Source: Thermoleophilia bacterium (GTDB lineage Bacteria > Actinomycetota > Thermoleophilia > Gaiellales > Gaiellaceae). From it: a stretch of DNA of 9,417 nt. This document shows positions 1 to 5,098 of the stretch, one piece after another (the stretch's first letter is position 1; each line of letters begins with the position of its first letter). The position numbers were made by a program, and so were the translations under genes. Below the pieces are notes generated by a model. It saw only the letters and a program-made list of their open reading frames with translations, was not told where the DNA came from and searched no databases. The stretch covers positions 1-9,417 of the forward strand of contig JACVRM010000077.1 in NCBI GenBank assembly GCA_014534415.1. Direction: 5' to 3'.

Positions 1-247
1 ACCGCCAGTCGTCCCGGGCGAACAGCGCTCGACGGGAGATCTTCCGCTGGATCATCCGCGGGACGCGCACGTAGGTGAGCAGGCGGATCACGTGCGGCCA
101 CGCGTACGTGTCCGTAGCCGAGCGAAGCGGCTGGTCGAGCTCCTCGATGACCTCCGCCTTGCCCTTGAAGACCAGCACGTGGGCGCGCCGAACGGAGCAC
201 ACGTTGAGTGGCTCATAGCTCGCGTTGAGCACCAGAACCTGCTGCAT
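1..247 (-). CDS. HNH endonuclease family protein, N-terminal part (runs off the left edge)
   Basis: Reading the minus strand from the ATG at 247-245 gives about 82 open codons to the window edge with no stop. The protein begins MQQVLVLNASYEPLNVCSVR, continues through a KGKAEVIEE stretch, and ends RKISRRALFARDDWR. This pattern (VLVLNxSYEPL near the start, a KGKAEVxE strand, then RRxLFxRDxWR) is the conserved N-terminal half of small actinobacterial HNH endonucleases. In that family the next residues are normally a CxxC zinc knuckle and the HNH catalytic core, which here would lie outside the window. Members are predicted metal-dependent nucleases of unclear cellular role. No Shine-Dalgarno precedes the ATG. 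A -10-like TACTTT ends seven bases before it, suggesting a leaderless transcript. Family assignment is from remembered motif similarity; catalytic residues are not visible. Confidence 0.85.
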   Translation of the reverse strand, partial: MQQVLVLNASYEPLNVCSVRRAHVLVFKGKAEVIEELDQPLRSATDTYAWPHVIRLLTYVRVPRMIQRKISRRALFARDDWR

Positions 248-254
248 CGCCCGA

Positions 255-260
255 AAAGTA
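255..260 (-). promoter_or_regulatory. Candidate -10 element for a leaderless HNH gene transcript
   Basis: On the minus strand TACTTT (260 to 255) fits the TANNNT form of a sigma-70-type -10 box. Seven bases (TCGGGCG) separate it from the A of the ATG at 247, so transcription would begin at or next to the start codon, and no ribosome binding site is present. The region where a -35 would lie is filled by a perfect inverted repeat and has no good TTGACA match. Pattern-based guess only. Confidence 0.4.
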
Positions 261-262
261 CC

Positions 263-288
263 AGCCGTTCTTCTGGCGAAGAACGGCT
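263..288 (-). terminator. Perfect 11-bp inverted repeat: terminator hairpin or operator
   Basis: AGCCGTTCTTC (263-273) and GAAGAACGGCT (278-288) are exact reverse complements around the loop TGGC. In minus-strand RNA the hairpin lies about 70 bases past the DUF4446 stop and is followed by GGTACTTTTC, a poor but T-containing tail, so it could end the DUF4446 transcript. It also sits directly upstream of the candidate -10 of the HNH gene, where a repressor operator would lie. On the plus strand no T tract follows. Terminator is my first choice, with operator close behind. Confidence 0.5.
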
Positions 289-313
289 ACGGCGGCGATG
301 GATCGGGTTCCGA

Positions 314-346
314 GACCGGCGGAGGCGGCATCGGCGCCGCCGGGTC
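314..346 (-). repeat. GC-rich imperfect inverted repeat after the DUF4446 stop
   Basis: GACCGGCGG (314-322) pairs with CCGCC-G-GGTC (337-346), giving nine base pairs with one bulged G and a 14-base loop. It starts 11 bases beyond the minus-strand stop codon of the DUF4446 gene. It could be a first, T-less terminator or a 3'-end stabilising hairpin. Such stems arise easily by chance in GGC-rich DNA, so support is weak. Nothing else is visible between 289 and 357. Confidence 0.3.
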
Positions 347-357
347 GCTGCGCCTCG

Positions 358-837
358 CTACGACGCCATCGCGCGCTCGACGGCCTCCGCCTCTTCGGGC
401 GAGAGCACGACCGGCGCGCGGCCGCGATCGAGCTCCTTGACGTAGATCCGCGCGTAATCACGACCCTGGATCGCGCTCACGACCACACCCGTGCGCGCCG
501 AATCGAGCAGCGCGACCGACGCAGACTGCTGCCCGCCCAAGCCCGCGAACGCGTCGTACCGCACGATCGACGTGTTCGAGACGCAGCCATCGACGCGGCG
601 GTCAACGCGCGCGAGCGCCGCCGCCACCTCGTCGACCGCACGGTGAACGTCGTCGATGCGCGCCTGAAGCGAGACGGCGAAGTCGACGAGATCGCCCTTG
701 CCTCCGCCCAGCAGGACCTGCTGCGCCGCGGCCAGACGCCTCAGCCGCACCGCCAGCAGCACCGTCACGACGAGCGCGATCACCGCGAGACCAGCCGCGG
801 CGGCCGCTACGACGGCGGCAAGCGTCGAGGTCTCCAC
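358..837 (-). CDS. DUF4446 family membrane-anchored protein
   Basis: A 159-residue protein read from GTG (837-835) to TAG (360-358). Residues 8-30 form one strongly hydrophobic segment rich in Ala, Val and Leu, followed by basic RLRR, so an N-out, C-in anchor is likely. Residues about 45-85 are heptad-like and probably helical or coiled coil (VDFAVSLQARIDDVHRAVDE). The C-terminal half carries the signature I recall for DUF4446: a VRYDAF stretch, then GGQQSASVALLD, an exposed strand, and a terminal LSPEEAEAVERAM helix. Function is unknown in this family. The gene starts one codon after the TAG of the upstream membrane-protein gene, in the same reading frame and without a visible ribosome binding site, so its translation probably depends on the upstream gene. 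Family assignment is confident; role is not known. Confidence 0.85.
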   Translation of the reverse strand: METSTLAAVVAAAAAGLAVIALVVTVLLAVRLRRLAAAQQVLLGGGKGDLVDFAVSLQARIDDVHRAVDEVAAALARVDRRVDGCVSNTSIVRYDAFAGLGGQQSASVALLDSARTGVVVSAIQGRDYARIYVKELDRGRAPVVLSPEEAEAVERAMAS

Positions 838-840
838 GGA

Positions 841-1974
841 CTAGGCGACCGAGAAGAAGACCGGGTACTCGAAGACGTTGTTCTCGAGCGTCCGTTCGTT
901 CAGGACGGGCTTGACCTCCGCGGTGACGGTCGTCCGCGGGCCGATGTCCACCGCGCCGATGTTCGTGAACGTCACGGTCTGCGTCTGGCCCGGGTTGATC
1001 AGCTCGATCACCGCGCTCTTCACGATATTCGCCGGCGTCTTCCGGATCGTCAGCGTGACCCGCACATCGCCCTCGGCGACGCTCCCCGAATTCTCGACGG
1101 CCACGCGGAACGCGAGCCGGGTGGATGCGCGTATGACCCTCGGCTCGTCGGTCGAGAGCTGGATGTTCTGTGGCAGCGCGGTGACCGAGACGATGCCGTT
1201 GCCGCGAATCGCGTTCTTCGGGATCCCGACCGTCGCCCCACGGATCCGCCTGTAGATCGACGTCATCTGGGCCAGCGCGACGACGTTCGGATCTTCCAGG
1301 AAGTTCGAGTCGGGGACGACGACACCCGTGACGTCGCGGCGCTCGAGCTCACGCGCCGCGGGCTCCCTGAAGAGGTCGTCCCAGACGATGTCGCTGGCCA
1401 GCAGGCGGCGAACCTGGTCGGCGAGCAGCTCGCCCGCCTCGCGCGGCTGCACGTCCGTCGTGCGAGGGAATGCGTTCGCCATGCCGTCGAGCCCGCTCGC
1501 GCGGAGCTGGAGCGCCTCGATCAGCTGCTCGTGCTGCTCGCGGAGCGCTCCCGGCGGGTCGATGCCGCTCGCCTGCTCGATGTCCTGCCGTTGTCGTGTC
1601 GCGAGGCCGCGCAGCCGGCTTTCCACGTCTGCCTGCTTCACGGCCGCCTCGTTGAGCAGCTCGGTGAAGTCGCGCCCGACCTGCTGGGAGTCGGTCGCAA
1701 CGGCGGAGACGTCTGTCATGTAGTCCTCGTACGCCTCTGCCTTGCCGTCGCCGCGGCAGCGGTCGACGAGGAACACGAGTAGTACGACGAGCGCGATGGC
1801 GATCGCGATGACGACGACGAGCCGGACGAGCGGCGCGATCCCTCCGCCGGCCGGGCGGCGTGGCGGTCCGTCGCGCGGCGCGCGTCGCAGCGGCGAGCGC
1901 CTCGGCGGCTCCTCGGGTTCCTGGTCCGGCTCCTCGAAGAAGTCGAAGTCGATCTCGGTATCGCGCTCGCTCAT
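841..1974 (-). CDS. Single-pass membrane protein with C-terminal CARDB/Ig-like domain
   Basis: Not a gene I can name. From the ATG at 1974 it is 377 residues. Residues 1-24 are acidic with few hydrophobics (DTEIDFDFFEEP, then EPEEPP). Residues 25-45 are Arg/Pro/Gly-rich, and 47-70 form one transmembrane helix. Residues about 77-215 are charged and mostly helical, likely coiled coil. The last ~100 residues have the beta-strand pattern of an Ig-like CARDB domain: an AFRVAVENSGSV strand-turn, VRVTLTIRK, NPGQTQTVTF and TLENNVFEYPV. By the positive-inside rule the basic 25-45 stretch faces the cytoplasm, placing the helical and CARDB parts outside. The frame is open up to 2085, but upstream codons are unlike coding sequence and would overlap the divergent kinase start, so I chose 1974. 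The position beside the kinase/FHA cluster suggests an envelope role; this is inference. Confidence 0.75.
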   Translation of the reverse strand: MSERDTEIDFDFFEEPDQEPEEPPRRSPLRRAPRDGPPRRPAGGGIAPLVRLVVVIAIAIALVVLLVFLVDRCRGDGKAEAYEDYMTDVSAVATDSQQVGRDFTELLNEAAVKQADVESRLRGLATRQRQDIEQASGIDPPGALREQHEQLIEALQLRASGLDGMANAFPRTTDVQPREAGELLADQVRRLLASDIVWDDLFREPAARELERRDVTGVVVPDSNFLEDPNVVALAQMTSIYRRIRGATVGIPKNAIRGNGIVSVTALPQNIQLSTDEPRVIRASTRLAFRVAVENSGSVAEGDVRVTLTIRKTPANIVKSAVIELINPGQTQTVTFTNIGAVDIGPRTTVTAEVKPVLNERTLENNVFEYPVFFSVA

Positions 1975-1993
1975 GCGCTCGGGGGGCGAGCGC

Positions 1994-1999
1994 ACTGTA
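1994..1999 (-). promoter_or_regulatory. Candidate -10 box for the CARDB-like/DUF4446 gene pair
   Basis: In the 82-base divergent intergenic region, minus-strand TACAGT (1999 to 1994) fits TANNNT and lies 19 bases ahead of the ATG at 1974, leaving a short leader of about a dozen bases. No convincing -35 hexamer lies 16-18 bases upstream. The same gap must also hold the promoter of the kinase gene, for which I could not pick a clear -10. Low-confidence pattern match. Confidence 0.3.
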
Positions 2000-2046
2000 G
2001 CGCTCTCGTCGGATCGGAAGGACTTCGCGGGCCGGCGCATAACAGC

Positions 2047-2051
2047 GGGAG
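2047..2051 (+). promoter_or_regulatory. Ribosome binding site deciding the kinase start
   Basis: GGGAG at 2047-2051 is followed by five bases and a GTG at 2057. It is the best Shine-Dalgarno near the 5' end of the kinase frame, which stays open well upstream. It places the start five residues before the second possible GTG (2075) and 17 residues before the first kinase-domain Arg-Tyr. Confidence 0.6.
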
Positions 2052-2056
2052 CGCCC

Positions 2057-3763
2057 GTGTCGCACGCTGCCGCCGTGTTGCCCAAGAACGAGCTCGTGCT
2101 CGACCGCTACCGGCCCGTCCAACCGCTGGGGAGCGGCGGCTCCGGGTCGGTCTGGCTGGCGCGGGATGAGCTCGGCGGCGGCCAGGTCGCGCTCAAGATC
2201 GTCGCGCGCGAGGGCCGAGCCGCCTGCCGGGCGGAGCGCGAGGCCGCCGCGGCGTCGCAGCTCGGCCACGAGCGCTGCCTGCGCGCGCTGGACTTCGGCG
2301 GGGACGGCGAGCACGTCTACATCGCGTACGAGTACGTGCCGGGGCAGACTCTTCGGCACGCGCTGCGCGGGGGCGAGCTCGACGACGCCGGCACCGTGGA
2401 GGCAGCCGCGCAAATCCTCGAAGGACTCGCGCACGCGCACGCGCACGGAATCGTGCACCGCGACGTCAAGCCGTCCAACGTGCTGCTCGCCGACGACGAG
2501 CTCGTCTCCGTACGGCTCCTCGACTTCGGGCTCGCGGTGTTCGACGACGCCGACACGCTGACCGCCGCGGGCGACGTGCCCGGGACGCTCGCGTACATCT
2601 CACCGGAGCGCCTGAAGGGGCAGCCGGCGGACCCGGCCGCCGACGTGTGGGCGGTCGGCGTCATCCTCTGGGAGGCGCTGGCCGGCTGTCATCCGTTCTG
2701 GACGTCGTCGATGTTGGATACGGCCCGCCGAATCCAGGACGGCGCCCCGTCGCTTGCCGAGGCGCGGCCCGACCTTCCTGCGGCGCTCGTGGCGCTCGTC
2801 GACCGCGCGCTCTCGCGCGACCCGGGCCGACGGCCGCCCGCGACGCGGATGGCAAGCGCGCTGCGCAGCGCGTGGCGGAGCCGCGAGCGCCGCCGCCAGC
2901 CGCGCGGACGCGGAATGAAGGCGCCCGCACCCGGGCGTGTCGTTGCCGCCGGGCTCGCAGCGCTGTTCACCGGCTGGACGGCCGGGACGCTGCCGTTCTA
3001 TCCCGAAGGCTCGTCCTGGCTCCTCGCGCTCGCGGCCGGCCTGCTCGCGCTCGCGCGCGAGCGCGCCGGGCTTGCCCTCGCGCTCGCAGTCCCGGTCTTC
3101 CCGCTCGGCAACATCGCTCTCGGGCTCGGGCTCGCGTACGCCGCCCTCGCCGCCGCGTGGGTCGTTGCGTACTGGCGCGACCCGCGCGCGGCGCTGCTCT
3201 TCGTGCTCGGGCCGCTGCTCGCGCCGTTCGCCGCGCTGGGTCTCCTGCCCCTGGCACTGCGAGCGGTCGCGAGCCCGCTGCGCCGCGCCGCGTGTGCGGG
3301 CGCCGCCGTGCTCGCCGCCGTGGCAGTCACCGGCGCACACGGTCGGTCGCTGCCGCTCACCGCCGAGGTGGCGCCCGCGAGCCTGGCGCTCGGCCGCACC
3401 GACAGCGCCGCGCAGGCGGCCGGCAGCGTCGCCCACGTCCTCGCCGCCCACCCGGCGCTGCTGCTCCTCACCGGCGTGCTCGCCGCCGCGGCTGCGACGC
3501 TGCCTCTCGCCGTGCGGCGCGGTCGTTGGGGGATTGGCGTGTGGGGCGCCGCGCTCCTGGGCGCCGCGCTGCTGCCTGAACCCGGCGTCGCGACACTGCC
3601 GCTCGTCGCCACGACCTGGCTGACGTGCCTGCTCCTCGGCGGAGCGGCGTACGTCCGCGAGAGCGGCGTGTCGCCGGGGCAGCTCGCCGAGCGTGCGCGC
3701 GACCGCGTTGCCGCCCTCGTCCTTCCGGCTGCCCGCGCGAGCGCAGCCCGGGCGCCCGATTAA
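2057..3763 (+). CDS. Hanks-type Ser/Thr protein kinase with polytopic membrane C-terminus
   Basis: From GTG 2057 the product is 568 residues. Residues 17-280 are a complete protein kinase domain: glycine loop LGSGGSGSV (24-32), catalytic Lys47 in VALK, a likely helix-C Glu62, catalytic loop HRDVKPSN (134-141), DFG at 156-158, GTLAYISPE (176-184), and DVWAVG (196-201). All residues needed for catalysis are present. A short basic linker (RSRERRRQPRGRG) leads to residues 294-545, which contain about eight hydrophobic segments with little soluble sequence, the longest soluble part being at about 435-465. No PASTA or other known sensor repeat is seen. Many bacterial kinases have one transmembrane helix and an outer sensor, so this tail is unusual and may sense something in or on the membrane. 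The gene is divergent from the CARDB-like gene and 32 bases before fhaA. The start rests on GGGAG at 2047. It could phosphorylate FhaA/FhaB partners; substrate unknown. Confidence 0.88.
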   Translation: MSHAAAVLPKNELVLDRYRPVQPLGSGGSGSVWLARDELGGGQVALKIVAREGRAACRAEREAAAASQLGHERCLRALDFGGDGEHVYIAYEYVPGQTLRHALRGGELDDAGTVEAAAQILEGLAHAHAHGIVHRDVKPSNVLLADDELVSVRLLDFGLAVFDDADTLTAAGDVPGTLAYISPERLKGQPADPAADVWAVGVILWEALAGCHPFWTSSMLDTARRIQDGAPSLAEARPDLPAALVALVDRALSRDPGRRPPATRMASALRSAWRSRERRRQPRGRGMKAPAPGRVVAAGLAALFTGWTAGTLPFYPEGSSWLLALAAGLLALARERAGLALALAVPVFPLGNIALGLGLAYAALAAAWVVAYWRDPRAALLFVLGPLLAPFAALGLLPLALRAVASPLRRAACAGAAVLAAVAVTGAHGRSLPLTAEVAPASLALGRTDSAAQAAGSVAHVLAAHPALLLLTGVLAAAAATLPLAVRRGRWGIGVWGAALLGAALLPEPGVATLPLVATTWLTCLLLGGAAYVRESGVSPGQLAERARDRVAALVLPAARASAARAPD

Positions 3764-3764
3764 C

Positions 3765-3770
3765 TAGACT
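3765..3770 (+). promoter_or_regulatory. Candidate internal promoter -10 box before fhaA
   Basis: TAGACT, just after the kinase TAA, fits the TANNNT -10 form. It would start transcription near 3777, about 19 bases before the fhaA GTG. No recognisable -35 lies upstream (the position is GC-rich coding sequence). If real, it would let fhaA-pknB be expressed apart from the polytopic kinase. Confidence 0.3.
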
Positions 3771-3795
3771 CGTCGCTAGGGCACAACCGCAGGCG

Positions 3796-4542
3796 GTGAG
3801 CGTACTCCGCAACATCGAAGGCAAGATCGAGGCGCTGTTCGAAGGCGTGTTCGGGCGCGCCTTCCGGACGCATGTTCAGCCCGTCGAGCTCGCCCGCAAG
3901 CTCGCCAAGGAGATGGACGATCACCGGCTCGTCTCGGTCTCGCGCGTCTACGTGCCGAACGAGTACACGGTCTACCTCGCGCCCGCCGACCGCCAGCAGT
4001 TCGCGACGTACGAGGACTCGCTCCGTAGCGAGCTCCAGGAATACCTCGCCGAGCACGCGCGCCGCGAGAATTACGCGCTGCCCACACGACCGCGCGTCCT
4101 CATGGAGACGGACGCCGACCTCGACGTGGGCGTCTTCGGGATAGCCACGCGGATGATCCAGATGCAGGGCGACGCCGCGCCGGCCGCGGCTGCCGAGCCG
4201 GGCGCGACGATGATCTACCGGCCGGAGCCTGAGCCGGCCCCGCCGGACGCACCGGCGCCGGACGCACCGGCGTCGCTGAACGTGAACGGCACGGCGCACG
4301 AGCTCGCCCGGGAGCGGATCGTGATCGGCCGCTCGAAGGACTGCGACATCCGCCTCGACGACCCGAACGTTTCCCGCCGCCACGCCGAGGTCCGACGTGA
4401 AGGACAGACGTACTGGGTCGTCGATCTCGACTCGACGAACGGCGTCGCGGTGAACGGCCAGCGCCTCAAGCGCTCGCAGCTCGCAGACGGCGATCGCATC
4501 ACCGTCGGCTCGACCGAGCTCGTCTTCGGGACCGGCCGATGA
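3796..4542 (+). CDS. fhaA: FHA-domain protein FhaA (DUF3662 plus FHA)
   Basis: A 248-residue cytosolic phospho-Thr reader. Residues 1-120 match the DUF3662 N-terminal domain of FhaA: the start LRNIEGKIEALFEGVFGR, then QPVELARKLAKEMDDH, VPNEYTVYLAP, and a closing MQ-containing helix. A Pro/Ala linker (about 130-160) follows, including GATMIYRPEPEP and two PDAPA units. Residues 165-248 are an FHA domain with the phosphopeptide-binding residues intact: GRS at 178-180, SRRH at 193-196 and STNG at 213-216. In mycobacteria FhaA binds phosphorylated envelope proteins such as the MviN pseudokinase domain and tempers peptidoglycan synthesis at poles and septa. The mycobacterial protein is much longer; here the linker is short. 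The GTG at 3796 is chosen because DUF3662 begins at once; only a weak GCAGG lies ahead. The TGA stop sits inside ATGA, opening a small frame toward fhaB. Confidence 0.93.
   Translation: MSVLRNIEGKIEALFEGVFGRAFRTHVQPVELARKLAKEMDDHRLVSVSRVYVPNEYTVYLAPADRQQFATYEDSLRSELQEYLAEHARRENYALPTRPRVLMETDADLDVGVFGIATRMIQMQGDAAPAAAAEPGATMIYRPEPEPAPPDAPAPDAPASLNVNGTAHELARERIVIGRSKDCDIRLDDPNVSRRHAEVRREGQTYWVVDLDSTNGVAVNGQRLKRSQLADGDRITVGSTELVFGTGR
4243..4272 (+). repeat. 15-bp perfect tandem duplication in the fhaA linker
   Basis: CCGGACGCACCGGCG occurs twice head to tail with no mismatch, encoding two PDAPA units in the disordered linker between DUF3662 and FHA. Exact identity, including third positions, suggests a recent slippage duplication. 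Being a multiple of three it keeps the frame. Confidence 0.8.
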
Positions 4543-4631
4543 ACGCGCTCAGGGCGAGGAGGGGCGGAATGCGGGAACCGTGCGTTCCGCGATCGAGAAC
4601 TGGGCATTCCCCTGTGCTGGTCGAGCGATGA
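4539..4631 (+). CDS. Small open frame bridging fhaA and fhaB (possible coupling leader peptide)
   Basis: A 30-codon frame not recognised as any known gene. Its ATG (4539) overlaps the fhaA stop as ATGA, and its TGA (4629-4631) overlaps the fhaB start as ATGA. The translation starts MNALRARRGG, continues MREPCVPRSR and ends VER. It has seven Arg, one Cys, no hydrophobic helix and no domain. An internal ATG at 4569 lies four bases after GAGGAGGGG (4556-4564), the strongest Shine-Dalgarno-like string I noticed in the window, giving a 20-residue shorter form. fhaB itself has no good ribosome binding site, so ribosomes from this frame may reinitiate on fhaB. Short open frames are common by chance in GC-rich DNA; the double ATGA junction and the strong ribosome site are what support it. 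It may be a non-functional peptide whose translation matters, not its product. Confidence 0.45.
   Translation: MNALRARRGGMREPCVPRSRTGHSPVLVER
4566..4610 (+). repeat. Nested inverted repeats between fhaA and fhaB
   Basis: An outer arm GGAATGC (4566-4572) is the exact complement of GCATTCC (4604-4610); with one bulge it extends by a further two G-C pairs. Inside lies GCGGGAAC (4571-4578) pairing with GTTCCGC (4584-4590) around loop CGTGC, with one bulged G. The inner and outer stems share two bases at 4571-4572, so they compete in part. No T run follows, so this does not look like an intrinsic terminator. It covers the internal ATG at 4569 and ends 17 bases before the fhaB start, so RNA folding could affect initiation of the bridging frame and of fhaB. 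Confidence 0.45.
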
Positions 4632-5098
4632 GCACGGTGGACGTCGACGAAGCGCTGCTCGTCCTCAAGATCGCCTTTCTCGTCCTGCTGTACCTGTTCA
4701 TCTGGCGCATCGTCCGCACGGCGAGTCGCGACCTCCGCCTGCCCCAGGAGAGCTTCGTGCTCACACCGGATGGAGCACGCGAGCGCCGCGAGCGGCAGGT
4801 GGCCGGCCGGCTCGTCGTTCTCGAGAGCCCGTCGCTGAACGCGGGTCACGCGGTCGGCGTCGACTCCGCGGCGCTGACCGTCGGACGTGGCGCGCAGAAC
4901 GACGTGGCCATCGAGCGCGACGACTTCGCCTCGGCGAGCCACGCGCGCTTCCTGCCACGGCGTGACGGCCTCTGGCTCGAGGATCTCGGCTCGACGAACG
5001 GGACGTTCGTGAACGGCGCGCGGATCCCGGCACCGCGGCGGCTTGCGCCGGGCGACGTCGTCCGCATCGGCGAGACGGAACTCCGCTACGAGATATGA
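4628..5098 (+). CDS. fhaB: Membrane-anchored FHA-domain protein FhaB
   Basis: A 156-residue protein. Residues 8-28 are one transmembrane helix (LLVLKIAFLVLLYLFIW) followed by basic RIVRTASRDLR, so the rest faces the cytoplasm. A short linker leads to an FHA domain (about 62-156) with the recognition elements GRG at 86-88, SASH at 102-105 and GSTNGTFVNG at 121-130. Length and layout match mycobacterial FhaB (FipA, about 155 residues), which reads phospho-Thr after kinase action and links cell-division and envelope proteins. In FHA domains the loop is usually SRxH; the Ser-Ala-Ser-His here keeps the Ser and His. An upstream GTG (4580) is in frame but would put a polar stretch before the helix, so ATG 4628 is preferred. 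No strong ribosome site precedes it; it overlaps the end of the bridging frame. It overlaps pstP by four bases. Confidence 0.92.
   Translation: MSTVDVDEALLVLKIAFLVLLYLFIWRIVRTASRDLRLPQESFVLTPDGARERRERQVAGRLVVLESPSLNAGHAVGVDSAALTVGRGAQNDVAIERDDFASASHARFLPRRDGLWLEDLGSTNGTFVNGARIPAPRRLAPGDVVRIGETELRYEI

Noticed and set aside
263..288. LexA/SOS box for the HNH nuclease gene
   Set aside because: The repeat reads GTTC...GAAC outward, the reverse of the GAAC-N4-GTTC core expected for an actinobacterial LexA box.
298..1782. A 494-codon plus-strand open frame
   Set aside because: It runs antisense through DUF4446 and the CARDB-like gene, and its translation is Arg/Asp/His-rich with no domain. It is a high-GC shadow of well-supported minus-strand genes.
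1975..2085. N-terminal extension of the CARDB-like protein
   Set aside because: The extra 37 residues would overlap the divergent kinase start and lack coding character; the acidic N-terminus plus a candidate -10 favour ATG 1974.
4566..4610. Intrinsic terminator between fhaA and fhaB
   Set aside because: No T run follows either stem, and termination here would cut the operon; a translational role fits better.
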